Assembly (NCBI GenBank): GCA_037178975.1
Contig: JASJZH010000004.1
Location: forward strand, 620,001 to 684,000
DNA length: 64,000 bases
Reading direction: 5' to 3'
DNA from: Oscheius tipulae
Lineage: Eukaryota; Nematoda; Chromadorea; Rhabditida; Rhabditidae
In this document: piece by piece, positions 24,254-35,363 of the stretch
Position numbering within the stretch: position 1 is the stretch's first letter
How the letters are laid out: each line of letters begins with the position of its first letter
The notes under the pieces: generated by a model
The model's input: only the letters and a program-made list of their open reading frames with translations
Database searches by the model: none
What the model was told of the DNA's origin: nothing
Translations under genes and position numbers: made by a program

Positions 24254-25739
24254 GTGTATTTACAAGAAACAACCAAACGACCACGAATCGCGGGCTTTTT
24301 TTGGCGCGGATTCAAACGGCTAGAAATTAGCTTCAAGTATTTCGTCCATCAAACAATTTTGTCTTTTTCCGTTTTTCTTTTCGTTAAACAACAGGTAACC
24401 TTCCTTGAAATAAAGTAAGAAACGACTTCTCGCTCATTTTCGTCCAAATCACTCTTCTCGGACACAAAAGGAACAATATCTTCGGGGGAATCAATACCAA
24501 TATGAATATTGATCAGGAGAGTAACAAAGGTGAGGTCTTCGCGAGGAATGAATTCTTCTTCAACATAAGAAAAATGAATGGCAGTCGATGAGTAGTAGTC
24601 AAGTGGAGGAGTCTCAGAAGTGGCGGATGTAGTACTTGTACCATCCTGAAAGTATTCAGTGAAAAGGTTAGAACAGTACATAAGGGCATGAGGGATTCGC
24701 ATCAACCAGCATGAGGGATTCGCACACTGATAACCCGATAACAGGTGAGCGTTAAAATAGGGTGTTATCTTTTTTTAGGTTTGACTGAAAAACTACGCTG
24801 TCCCAGAAATCGCTGTCAATTACCTCTGACCTCTCATCCCTCTCAAAAGCCGTTTCTTCAAAACTTCACCGTTTCGCTCTTTCTCGATCAAAACAGTTCA
24901 AACTTTCCATTGTCCCAGAAATGGCTGATCTTGGCAGAAACAATGAGGAGGATGCTGTTGTTCCTGAAGGCATTCCTCTCTCTTTTCTGGCAAAGTTTCC
25001 TTTGTGGGTGCTTTTCTCCATCATCTTCGTCACTTGTCTCGCCTTTTTTCGGTTTAACAGGAACAATGAGACGGACCGTGATGTAGAACTTGTGCCACGT
25101 TCACCGGTTGACTACCCTTATTGTGTGAGTTCAAAGATTGGGAGAAAACAGATGCATTCAGATTTGCCAGGGTACTATTGGCAGACTTATCCAGTGCCCA
25201 TCCCCAAAAAATTGCCAACATCTCTTCTGCACCCAGTGTCTCAGGGATTTCAATGAGCGAAACGAAAAACTCGTATGCCCTTCATGCAGTTTCCCTCTAT
25301 CGCCTAGGGGTATGTACTGTTCTAACCTTTTCACTGAATACTTTCAGGATGGTACAAGTACTACATCCGCCACTTCTGAGACTCCTCCACTTGACTACTA
25401 CTCATCGACTGCCATTCATTTTTCTTATGTTGAAGAAGAATTCATTCCTCGCGAAGACCTCACCTTTGTTACTCTCCTGATCAATATTCATATTGGTATT
25501 GATTCCCCCGAAGATATTGTTCCTTTTGTGTTCGAGAAGAGTGATTTGGACGAAAATGAGCGAGAAGTCGTTTCTTACTTTATTTCAAGGAAGGTTACCT
25601 GTTGTTTAACGAAAAGAAAAACGGAAAAAGACAAAATTGTTTGATGGACGAAATACTTGAAGCTAATTTCTAGCCGTTTGAATCCGCGCCAAAAAAAGCC
25701 CGCGATTCGTGGTCGTTTGGTTGTTTCTTGTGAACACAC
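24254..25739. mobile_element. Foldback Tc1/IS630-type element carrying a RING gene
   Basis: The element is flanked by TA (24252-24253 and 25740-25741). Its ends read GTGTATTTACAAGAAACAACC at the left and the complement of GTGTGTTCACAAGAAACAACC at the right. The rest of the terminal sequence (AAACGACC.. and GGCGCGGATTCAAAC) matches the ends of the element at 59990-62407. The two arms (about 24254-24682 and 25310-25739) are almost perfect inverted copies. Each arm encodes a tail (EEFIPREDLTFVTLLINIHI) that matches the C-terminus of the full-length element's transposase. The ~620-bp centre holds a separate small gene. A near-duplicated 15-mer (CATGAGGGATTCGCA) lies at 24688-24722. Confidence 0.85.
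24921..25379 (+). CDS. Small transmembrane RING-like protein inside a transposon
   Basis: Three exons, 24921-25124, 25162-25309 and 25348-25379, join in frame to 127 aa with canonical introns of 37-38 nt. The layout is a short acidic N-terminus, one membrane helix (PLWVLFSIIFVTCLAFFRF, about residues 27-45), then a RING-type zinc module. Cys68, Cys70 and Cys80 are followed by NCQHLFCTQC (C-x-H-x2-C-x2-C) and VCPSC. The first pair is spaced C-x-C rather than C-x2-C, so the fold is atypical. RING proteins are mostly E3 ubiquitin ligases, but that activity is inference here. The last exon (WYKYYIRHF-stop) lies in the transposon arm and is therefore also present, inverted, in the left arm. Confidence 0.6.
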
Positions 25740-27252
25740 TACTCTTCAAAGGGTCAGGGGATTTACTGACCGCACCACTCTTTTTTATCAAATACTAAAA
25801 CTACAGACATCATAAGGGAACCTGTAGCCCTTAAACGTCCTTTTTTCTATTCTGAAACCTAGACAGTCAAACTCCTGAGAGAAAATTTCCCGTAAGTTCG
25901 AATCGCTGTTTCTCTGTGACCATTGAAGTTTTTTTGGAAATTGGATGCCAGCGATAGTAACTCTTAGACGCTCCTCTCTTATTATATTTCACTGACACCC
26001 AACATTTTTGGATCCAATCCTTCTAGAAAGCAGGGTAGTGGATGTAAAATTCGGACTCAATGAGAAACCTATAGCGAGCAGCTTTCTAACTTCTCTTCGT
26101 CCTTATGTTTTCTTTGAAACATACCTACTCTTACTCTCCTAGATTCAAAGTGATCCAGTCACTCATTTCCCACTCATTTCCCAGTATTCTCCGAAAAAAG
26201 ATCAAGTCACTCGTTTCCCATTTTCCAAATTTGCTCACAGGATGCTGTCTCCTCTGTTATCAGACCAAACAAGATAGCCTGTTATCGCATACCCACGCGC
26301 TCCAACAGCCTATTTTCAAGCAGTTGAATCATTTCTTCCCGGCCTGTTTACCACTCTTTTCGTCTCTCAAAAAACTGGTTTTTTTCTTGTTTCGAAAAGT
26401 GTATTTATTCCAGTGGTAGTGAAACCAAATGTTCCCGATTTGTTGATACTGCGAGTAAAAAAACTATAGTCGTTTTTACTATTTCCTGGGCAACTAAAGC
26501 TGGTTGGGCTAAATTCTCAAAGTATTGCATAGTATGAAAAGGCATTTGGGGCCGAAAGAGCCGAGTGTATTGCTATATGGCAATCTGCTACTAGTAGAAT
26601 TTCGACGGCGCCTTCGACTCACTGTTTCTATTTCAATAGACCCATAAAGATAACGGTTCTTAGTTCTGTAATGTTTCTATCGTAGGATTGAATCCAAAAT
26701 ATATGTGGCCTTCTCTTCCTCGATCTCGGACTATTGGGAAAAGTACCACATTTCAGAAAATCCTTTGAACAATGCCTCACTACCAACAAGTTCCACAGAA
26801 GTCTCATGGGGGTAAGTACCTGCTTTCAATGAAAGCGCCTCAAAAACAAAATGAAAAGAGAAATAACTAAAGGTTATGTTGAAATAACGATAGTAAGAGG
26901 GGTTCTCTGAAAAAGTAAGTTTCACACTAATATGAAAAGCCAGGAGGACCAGGAGAATTTGATTTTTCATTTGTTTCCTCTCCAACTAGAACTTCGAATC
27001 GTGAAAAGACTAGGTTTCTGCTGCAACGTTTCGCCATAAAATTGAATGAGAAAATACTACTGATTTGGTCAGATACTTGGAGAACAATCACACTTTGCAG
27101 TCTCCATGGTACAAGTACTTTGTATAGAAGAGTGTGAAACTCACAATTGTACATACTGATAAGAGCAAGCTCTGGGGAGATTCGAACGGATTATTTTTCT
27201 TAGGAGGATCTGTATTGCAATCTCGAATCTCGGTATCAAAGAAACGGATGAA
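25740..27252. other. Mostly gene-free stretch
   Basis: No multi-exon gene could be built. It contains a short run of similar ACTCATTTCCCA/ACTCGTTTCCCA words at about 26150-26220 and several GTTTCA motifs. A minus-strand signal-peptide ORF (26731-26970) is listed separately. Confidence 0.4.
26731..26970 (-). CDS. Candidate secreted peptide ORF
   Basis: Minus-strand open frame starting MKNQILLVLLAFHISVKLTF, a good signal-peptide shape, followed by an aromatic-rich segment and ending EMWYFSQ. It runs about 79 codons from the internal Met. It has no homologue I recognise and contains possible splice signals (GTTATT..GCAG), so it may be a spliced gene or chance. Confidence 0.2.
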   Translation of the reverse strand: MKNQILLVLLAFHISVKLTFSENPSYYRYFNITFSYFSFHFVFEALSLKAGTYPHETSVELVGSEALFKGFSEMWYFSQ

Positions 27253-27952
27253 ATGCAGAGATCTAACGGAACTGGTGAAACATGAAACAACTTTTGAGAA
27301 TTAGTATTTTTACGATCCTAACTTTTTTCAGTTTCTGTCAGTCTCACGGCCCTTGTCCTGGCAGCTCTCGGCATAGCCATGATCATCATCGGACAGAAGA
27401 ATCTGGACAACTGTCCGGAAAACCACGTCATTCCTATTCTGCTCATCGTCGGAGGATCGCTCTACATTGCCAACTTTTTGCTTTCTCTCCTGGTAATCCG
27501 TTACTCTGTTTGAAAGAGAAATGGATTTTAGATGTGCTTCGGCTGTCCCGGTTCCGCCTGGATCCAACTGACAAATCTGCTAATTTTTGCATGGTAAGAA
27601 TATCTCTTTCGTCTCAGTTCTAACTGCACAATTGAAATATCAAAAATTATAAAAAAGATATCTATAATTGTCCATAGAAAATTCAAACGAATCGAGGTGC
27701 CTCTGCAACTAGTACCAAACTGTTATCACAACATAAATTTACAGGAACATCGTTTTGATAGTCTATGCCTTCAAGTCGTACAACACAGTCTCCTTCCAAC
27801 CCCAAAGCTCCCATTACTGTGACAAGGCGACCTTCTATATGACCTACATCGTAGCCCTTGTCACCCTGATCTTTCTGGCTATCCAGCTGGCCATTTTCCT
27901 CTGTTGCTGCTGCTGTAACTGCTGTGGACTGCGTCGTGAGGAGAGGGTCTAA
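27253..27952 (+). CDS. TMEM272-like four-pass membrane protein
   Basis: Four exons, 27253-27274, 27332-27492, 27532-27593 and 27745-27952, join in frame to 150 aa. Four hydrophobic helices are visible: LTALVLAALGIAMIIIG, VIPILLIVGGSLYIANFLL, WIQLTNLLIFAWNIVLIVYA, and ALVTLIFLAIQLAIFLCC. The motif NLDNCPENHVIPILLIVGG, with the Cys-Pro before the second helix, matches the TMEM272-like family, whose function is unknown. A Cys cluster (CCCCCNCCG) follows helix 4, probably on the cytosolic side and possibly acylated. The first coding exon is only 22 nt. A paralogue lies 178 bp downstream in the same direction, so the pair arose by tandem duplication and might be co-transcribed. Confidence 0.8.
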
Positions 27953-27997
27953 TCCAGTTCCTGATCAACCTTGGCCCAGTGACCCAGTTTTTCTATT

Positions 27998-28003
27998 AAT
28001 AAA
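27998..28003 (+). terminator. AATAAA poly(A) signal
   Basis: AATAAA lies 46 bp after the stop codon of the TMEM272-like gene, in the expected place for its 3' end. Confidence 0.6.
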
Positions 28004-28129
28004 CCCTTTTTTCTGAATTCCAACAGATAGTTTGGAGAGCAGGCTTGTCTGTGTAATTATCTTTCTTCATTTTACAAAGATTAGAAGGAGAGCTTGAAAC
28101 AATAGAAGTTTTGATGGTAAATTTTAACA

Positions 28130-28793
28130 ATGTTCTGTGGCAGAGCTCTTTTTATTGTTACACTTTTCCCTATAGTCCTTGGAATTATGTACTCGCTATT
28201 TTTATTATGCCTCAAATTCAAAACCAATTGCGTCATTCTTGAATTGTGCAGTCATGAAACCAGCTAGCGTCCTATATTTATGTGGTCAGAGAATTCAGTA
28301 GTTATAGTATTATTGATGGGTCATGGTCGAGGATAGTTTCCAAATCATCCCAAGCTTGGTGCTGGTTACAGGATCACTGGTTATTGGTCAGCCTCTTCTG
28401 TGGATTCTAGTAAAAGGACTATTCAATTGTTAACAGATCATGTTTCAGCCGTTTTTCGGAAGCTCTGCTGTCCAAATTACCAACCTGCTGCTTTTCACAG
28501 TGTAAGTGATAGAGACAGAGCATGCCTTTCATTTCCAGGAACACCTATGCTTTCTTCACCGCAGTCCAAAACCCTTCCGACACGGAATACGGCGAAAACA
28601 TTGCCCTTTTAACTCCCTACTGCCTGTCCATCTTTTTTTTGTCTTCTTGGCTCTCCAAGTTGCCCGATTCCTATTCATTACTGTTTGCGTAATTGTTGGA
28701 ACCATAGCTTGTTATCTGTACAACCTGTATAGAGATTCTTGTCGAAAGACTTCGGAAAAATCGGAAGCAAAGGGAGACAAACCGGCAGATTAA
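28130..28793 (+). pseudogene. Second TMEM272-like gene with a T-run frame break
   Basis: A paralogue of the upstream gene. The start (MFCGRALFIVTLFPIVLGIM) gives helix 1. After an intron with a weak GTGCAG donor (approximate boundary 28248/28337) comes FQIIPSLVLVTGSLVIG. The next exon, from about 28450, reads PFFGSSAVQITNLLLFT, which aligns with CFGCPGSAWIQLTNLLIFA of the neighbour. The last exon starts at about 28540 (NTYAFFTAVQNPSDTEYGEN). At a run of eight T (28633-28640) the homologous frame shifts by one base. Before it the frame reads LLTPYCLSIF, and after it VFLALQVARFLFITVCVIVG gives helix 4 and a Lys/Glu-rich tail to the stop at 28793. Either a one-base indel has broken the gene, or the T count is an assembly error. 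Confidence 0.55.
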
Positions 28794-30260
28794 ATCTAGT
28801 CTTGTCTTACCTTCAATATGTCTCCTCCATCCTCCATTGTTTTGTGTTCCGATGCTTTAAATGAACAATTTAACTTTGTAACTGGATTCAACTGCTAGTT
28901 TCCACCAGAATTGGATTTTACTTTCAAGAGTACTAGTATTCCTTCTTTCTTCTAAACCTTGATACTCTGAACAATGTTTCAGTCTTACCTTCAATATGTC
29001 TCCTCCATCCTAGAATCAATTTCTTCATTCTAGATCCCCATCACATATAATATAGAAAATTTTGTTTTTCTCGTTTCATCAAATACTGTTTAGGGTGCAG
29101 TTACTGTTCCCCAGGCGATGGCTGAGTAAGAGTAAGAGAAGACTGAGACTAATATAGGAAGATGAGAGACCCTACCATGGTTTGGATACACGTTCATTCC
29201 TTGTTACATGGATAGTTCGAATCACATTCATAACTTGAATAGGTGTACAAAAAATTGGCGCTTTTATAGAAAAACTGTTCATTTTCTCACATCTCTTCAT
29301 CAAATAGCATGTACATATCACAGTGAATCTCTTGAAACCCAGGGACAAGAAAAGGGGGAGGTATGTTCTCCGTCAATATTTTCCAAACTCTCAATATCTT
29401 TTCAATAACCAACAATGGGATAAAGCTACAGGAAATGCTCAATTCTAGGTAGGGTCTTGATATGTTCTTTGTGGGTTCTGCTGGTGGGAAATTCAAAAAA
29501 TTGGTACTGTACAGAGACAGGCTAGAGACCGGCATCAGTGAGATTGGAGTAGGTGTTCCCGCGACAGATGTCATCGAAGACGGAATCACAGGAGACGAGG
29601 CGGAATGTGTTCAGGAGATGCATGTTTTCCGAGGTTTTAATCGAGTGGACCTGAAGAGTTTGTATTTTTGTGTGTCCTTCTTTTTCCATTTTTTGAAGGT
29701 ATGATGAAGCTCAGTGCAATAGTGTAAGAACAGCGGGGCAGTATTTCCTACCTCTAAACTGACACCTATTGATCAGCTAGTGAAACAGAAAATATTTGAA
29801 TCGTTGGTTTTACAGACCTTAACGATCTCCTACAGTTGAAACCGCGGACTACGCGGTGTCATTTTGGTTTTTGAGTGCGCACCAACTCTTATAACATATA
29901 TGCAAGTTACTGTAGTCAATTTCGATACGCAGCCTGCATAGGAGGTGGTGCGCACTCCAATCTCAAAATGACACCTCCGCATATTCCTCCGTCCGTCTCT
30001 GACAGTTACCCAAACAAAATATCACACAGTCAGTTGATCTCGTCAAACACTTTACAGAGACTATAGAATGGTTGTGGTGTAGTATCCAACACCACTGTCA
30101 TACCTGATTATCGCTCCAGTACATATTTAAACAAGAAGGAATAGGTATAAGTAACTGTAGCTTAGTATAAACGCGTAACGGTGACTTCAAATTGAGAGTG
30201 TAACCTTGTTTCAAATTAGATAAAAGAGCCGTCAACTGTGGTATAGGCGTTCCGTTCAAG
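28794..30260. other. Stretch between the TMEM pair and the nuclear receptor
   Basis: No gene supported. A 30-bp unit (TTACCTTCAATATGTCTCCT..) occurs at about 28808 and again at about 28986. A family-A MITE is at 29838-29995. The missing last exon of the minus-strand nuclear receptor may lie in the right part. Confidence 0.4.
29838..29995. mobile_element. Small palindromic MITE, family A copy 2
   Basis: Inverted ends: GGTGTCATTTTGGTTTTTGA then GTGCGCACCAACTC at the left, GGTGGTGCGCACTCC..CTCAAAATGACACC at the right. The centre TTATAACA..CGATACGCAGCCTGCA is shared with the copies at 9.35 and 44.62 kb. Confidence 0.65.
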
Positions 30261-30410
30261 CACTGCTTTTACAAATTCAGAATAAACGAAAGGTATGTGA
30301 AGCTTCTCCAGTCATTTTTCCCGTGTATCGTTTTATCGTCAGATAAGGAGTAGCTTTTTTAGCGCATTGGTGAAGATCAGAAACCATTCGCGTACTAGCA
30401 TTTCAAAAAC

Positions 30411-30429
30411 GTTTCAATAAGACCATAAG
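30411..30429 (+). promoter_or_regulatory. GTTTCA-N6-CCATAAG Ruby-type motif
   Basis: GTTTCA at 30411-30416, six bases, then CCATAAG. Closely similar boxes with the AGACCATAA core occur at 41811 and 42818. Confidence 0.5.
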
Positions 30430-30490
30430 TCAAACTACGCTGACTTTCTACCTTCTACCGGTGATGTTGGTATCTCAAAACGAAAAATAC

Positions 30491-33400
30491 CTTGATGGCA
30501 GAGAGCAGCATCAGCAAATTTGCCAATCTCAGCTCTGGAACCTCCACAAAGAGATCCGAATTGTCGTAGTAGTTATAAAGTTCTCGAACCAGTTGTTCCC
30601 GAAGATTCCAGATTGTACTTTTTGACTGATGGTTGAGGGTGGCAACGGCTGAAAAATGGAACATAGTCTCTGTCTCTCTATTTCTGTCTCTGTCTCTCGG
30701 TCTCTCCCGTACTCACTCGGATCCAGTAGTGAAATACCAAAAAGAGCACATAGTTCAGTCTCTGTCAGCTGCATACTCCTCATCTCGAAGCCAATATTGG
30801 ACATGGCACATTTCAGGGAATCTTCGAAGAGGCTGAAACGTTTCTTTTGTGTTTCAAGGAAACGATATATAGTGCGGAAATAATTTTTAGTTATTTGAAT
30901 AATGGTCATTAAATCTCACTTTTTGGCTACTTCGTAGCTCATGCCCAGCTTGTCCACAATGCCCTGTTTGAAGTATTTTTCGGCATTCTCGATGTCAATG
31001 TAGACCCTGGAAAAACTACGTTTCAGTTGAAGAATACGCAAAGCTGACCTATTGGGCATGACCCACCAGTTCTTCTCGAGACCACCAGCCTTCCATGTCA
31101 GGTAGGGTTCCTCGATAGCCTGACGGATGACGGCAAAATTTCGATGCAGTTTTGCCTGAAACCATATAGTATAGACTTGTCCAACTAAAAATTTAATTTC
31201 CAGTAGTTCTCAAGACACTTATTCCAATCGTGAAGCATTTAATTCTAGAAACAAGTTCTCAGACTGTTTCAGTTTCAACTGGTGTCTCCAATAAATTCTA
31301 CGATGCAGCAGAGTGTGAAATACCTATGGCATAGTGGGGTATCATGCATTCTTTAATGGTAACGGAACTTTCTCTCACCTACCTATAGAATTGCTGAAAC
31401 ATATAAAGTTCTACAAAGTCTCATTGGGCATACTCCGAAATGTTCCGGTACAGTTCGTTGTTTCATCGTTTTTATAAATCTCCTCGGAATCTTAGAATTA
31501 AAAAAGTTTCGTCCCCATCTGACCCATTTCTAACAACTCGAAAAACCAACCTTTTCCACATTATCGATGCCCCTAATGCACTTCAATGAGTTCATGAATT
31601 CCGAGGCCATCCTCGGCTCGACTTTCCACAGCTGGAACATACAATCCTCGAAATTGCTCAGTTCCACGAGCCCCTAAAATTGCAGTTTTTGTCTGGAAAA
31701 AAGGGTAAACTCGTACCAGCTCGGTGTCCTCAAAGAGCCCCAAACAGTTCTCGTCCCGATAGAAGACCTTCCTCCACCGGTTCACCATCATCTGTGCTGC
31801 TTGGAATTCATCCAGGAGTGGGTATTCGGCAACGGGCTTTTTCGGAGAGGGAGGACTCAAAGATTTGGCACTGTTCGGATCGGGAGAGGCACACTCGCGC
31901 TTGACACCAGCAGAATACTTGCCGATGGCGTCACGACGCAGTTGGACGGCTGAAAAGATGAATTTTTGTTTCAAGACCTCATACTGGGACGTGGCAATGA
32001 GCGGGTCACAGAGACAATTATATTGTACTTTCGTAACATATTGAAAAAAATTGATTTGATCAAAAGATGAAAGGTTTAAATAGAAGAAAAGCCAGCCTAA
32101 CAGGCAAGTTCTGTTTTCGAATAGATAACAAAAAGAACGGCATGACCACTGGACAGAGCTATCTGGAGTATTCAATTGGTGGTGAAACAATATTAGTCTC
32201 TGTGTTTGTGAGAACGTACTTTAGATACAATCTTTCACAACTAGCAGTTTCTTTACCTACTCCATTTCTAACTACTGCTACCTTATCAACTTTGACCTTT
32301 TCTGTTTCCCTGAATCCTCTACACGACAGCTTTTTTGGTCAAATCAATCATTTGAGGAAAAGTGTACCACAAAGTGAACGTTCCTCGAGACAGAAAATAC
32401 TTCTTCTCTATGTTTTTTTTCTCGCTACTTTGTTTGAAAGAAGATACTTTACTTTGCTGAGCAACTGTTTCCCAATGTGTTTGAGTCGATTGTGAAGCCA
32501 ATTTGGTCATTCAGAAATATTGAAAGGACTCGAAAGATTGTGTTTCGATGGCTCATGTGCAAGTTTCTTTCAACAATTTTGTCCCAATGAAAATTTTGCA
32601 TTGTTCAGAAGAACTATTTTGAAACAAGAAGGTCAATGGCGGTTTCATCTAGGGTCCCACTCGCCTCTTTTTGTGGTTCAAAGATAGTTCTTTAGGAGCA
32701 AGCTTTCAGTTTCTGCTACGACTTTAAAACAATTATGAATGCTACCTAATCAATCTGGGTCTTGTTTTGTTTCAATGAGTCGTCTTAAGACCGTATTTTT
32801 AGTCAAATCAATTCCTCGAAGTGGTGGTTCCTTGAAGTAAAACAAAAAGCGAATGTTCTCCGACAAAACACCCCTTCCCCATGTCTTTCACGCCTTTTGT
32901 TTCACAAAAAAGACTTTAGCAACCATCTCTTGAAATGCTCAGTATTATTTCCTGGTTCATATTTTCGAACTAATGACAGTTTCTTTTTGTTTCGCCGAGC
33001 CAACTAAAAAAAATCGTTTTCTCTTTCAATCAATTCATGGGATGTCAGATGTGGGTTACAAAAATAATAATACTCGCCATTTCTGTCCATGCCCACCCGG
33101 ATGCACTTGGCAAATCGGCAAGATCGGCACTTTTGACCTGCTGACCCATCTAAAAACTGCACTTTATGGGCTTCTAGACTACTCAAAAACCTCTAGTAAC
33201 TTGACATTTTCCGTCCTTGTTGCACCCGTACTGCTTGTTCAGTACCACGGTTCGTCGAAAGAATGCCGAGCAGGCTGCACAGGCATCAACCCCGAAATGG
33301 ATTCCTGTGGAATCGGCTCCGCAGATGGCACAGGCGGGAACCTGAATGATTGTCAATGGCGGTTCCATTTAGGGTCACACCCCGAAATAGCCTTTTGCCT

Positions 33401-34569
33401 CTTTACTCTTCTTGTGTTTCAAAGATAGTACTTTAGGTATAAACTTTCACAGCTAGCAGTTTATATATCTTTCTATCTTACTGTCTCTCTGTCTCTCTGT
33501 GTCATGGTCAGCCTAGTTGATATTCGGCTACCAAATTCAACTCTGTCCGCTTTTATGGTAACAATCAAACACAAAAGAATCTTTTCCTCCCTTAGCAACT
33601 TTTATAGAGTCGATACTCACCATCCGGGTCGGCCTTTCCAGGACATCCTTGAGATCTTGAGGGGACTGTCCAGGTGTGTCGTTGGAGATCTCCTCTCGCA
33701 TGCCATTGGATGTGGAGGGGGCCATGACTAGGTCGGCGGGGCCGATGCTGAAAATCTTATGAATGAAACTATTCCAGGAGCTTTACCATGTTTTAGACAC
33801 CACGTACCTGTCAGTAACTTTGGTACACTTATTGAAACTATCCGTAGTGTTGAATAATAAAGTTACAGCTATCCCATAACTCAGTCTCCAAACAGTCATG
33901 AGCCAAACTTTTCTATTGACAATGCGGTAAAATAATTATGTTTTATCGCTTCTATAAATTTTGGACTATTATCTGTACTGCAGTTTTCCTTACTCGCTAC
34001 TTCTACTGTCTGTTGTTTCACTGGAATCATGGAATATCAATAAAGCTACGAAATTTTCTAAGAGTTGGAGACATAGTGTGTTCAAATGAAAAGATGGCCT
34101 CACCAGCCATACAGAACTGTCGTATAGAAACCTGGGCAATAAAAAAGATTTTCGTGCTTTATGAATATAACAACCGCCTGTTTTTTGTTTATGAGCTAGT
34201 CAGCTTTCTGTGATTCTAAAGTTATCTTTATATCTCTATATGTACCTTCCCCGTCTGTCTGTCTGTCTCTCTGTTTCTCTCTGTCTGTCTCTGTCTCTGT
34301 CTCTCCCTCTCTGTGTCTGTCTCTCTATCTCTGACTCACCTTTTCAACAAGAATGTCGGATCAAAAGTCAGCTTATTGGGCATCATGACGTGTGCGTTGT
34401 TCAGCAGAATTTCAGCCGGATTCAGCGGCCTCTTCAAGGCACTTTCTGCAATATTTCGCTTGAAAAACGTCGACGAGACAGACGTTGATGACAAAGACAT
34501 CATTGATCCCCCGCACACAGTAAGTTGAGCGCTCAAAAGGGTTGGCGAAAAAACGAGACTTTCCCACAT
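30491..34569 (-). CDS. Nematode nuclear hormone receptor
   Basis: Exons: 34569-34340, 33747-33621, 33341-33191, 33149-33078, 31949-31717, 31673-31551, 31155-31049, 31006-30920, 30832-30717 and 30648-30491. They join in frame over 468 codons, and a final exon further left was not placed. A ligand-regulated, DNA-binding transcription factor. The first zinc finger is [20 protein letters not shown] with P-box [10 protein letters not shown]. The second contains CNKDGKC and CRSCRFAKC. It is followed by the hinge signature [15 protein letters not shown]. The long helical C-terminal part (for example [15 protein letters not shown]) is the ligand-binding domain. The intron after exon 4 keeps frame and homology only with a GC donor (ATG-GCGAGT). 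The DBD lies ~100 residues from the start, after a Ser/Thr/Pro-rich N-terminus. The start codon is uncertain; an internal Met pair lies 20 codons in. Confidence 0.88.
34246..34336 (-). repeat. (TCTGTCTC)n tract in nuclear receptor intron 1
   Basis: About 90 bp of CTGTCTGTCTCTCTG units immediately downstream (minus sense) of the first exon donor. Confidence 0.8.
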
Positions 34570-35206
34570 GACGAGAGGCGGCGTAACGAGACCACCCTGT
34601 GGTCATTTTGATTTGGAAAGCAAAATTTGTTGAGAGAGGCAGTGGGTTGAATCAAATAAACAGAGAGATCTGTGTTGTGGGCAGAGAACAAGCGTTAGTT
34701 TTTGACCAAACTTCTGGGAAATGTTTCGGAAAAAAGCAGAATGCTTGTCCGAACACCAATTATTTTAAGGCATAGGCCAGGAAAAAAAGTATTAATTACA
34801 TAAACATAAGTAGAAAATAAAGATGTAATCGTTTCAAGGTTCATGTATCTCAAATAATAGCCTACCATCTGTATTAACTTGTACCAAGTTTTTTTTTTTG
34901 CGGTTCGGCTATCGTTTCAGCTGAGGAGTACATGAAAAGTTCTCCTCGTTAGAGTACTGTACGAACATCCTGGCAATGTAATTTTCGGTTATTGTATCTT
35001 GCCGGGCAGATTCTGATCTCGTGACTTCTACCCTCTGCCTCAATTTTTTTCTCTTCCGGTTTATATCCTAGCCTTAGGCTTAGGCTTAGAAAGGCAGGTG
35101 TAGACATTCGAAAAAACTACGTGGGAGAGTCAATTGTTTCCAAGCGAGAGACAGAGAGATAGAGAGACGGAAAGACAGAGAGACAGTTATAAAAGAACAA
35201 AACCAT
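34570..35206. other. Upstream flank of the nuclear receptor
   Basis: No exon beyond the nuclear receptor start could be fixed. It contains GTTTCA at 34831 and 34913 and a GAGACAG tract at about 35143-35187, directly next to the tRNA 3' end. Confidence 0.4.
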
Positions 35207-35289
35207 TGACGAAAGTGGGATTCGAACCCACGCCTCCGGAGAGACTGGTGCCTAAAACCAGCGCCTTAGACCACTCGGCCATCTCGCCC
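35207..35289 (-). tRNA. tRNA-Leu (anticodon UAG), acceptor stem imperfect
   Basis: On the minus strand the sequence runs GGGCGAGATGGCCGAGTGGT.., with the A-box region, the anticodon arm CTGGT-TTTAGGC-ACCAG giving anticodon TAG, a long variable arm typical of Leu tRNA (CTCTCCGGAG), and the T-arm GTGGGTTCGAATCCCAC. The 3' strand is TTTCGTC plus A. Pairing GGGCGAG with TTTCGTC leaves two mismatches, at the third and fourth pairs. The body is nearly identical to standard eukaryotic tRNA-Leu, so it is either a functional diverged copy or a tRNA pseudogene. It lies about 640 bp upstream of the nuclear receptor start and on the same strand. Confidence 0.85.
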
Positions 35290-35363
35290 TTTCGAAAACA
35301 TTGCGGGATAGTATATTCGTAAAATTTTACGGGATTTTTACCTTATAACAAAAATAACTCACC

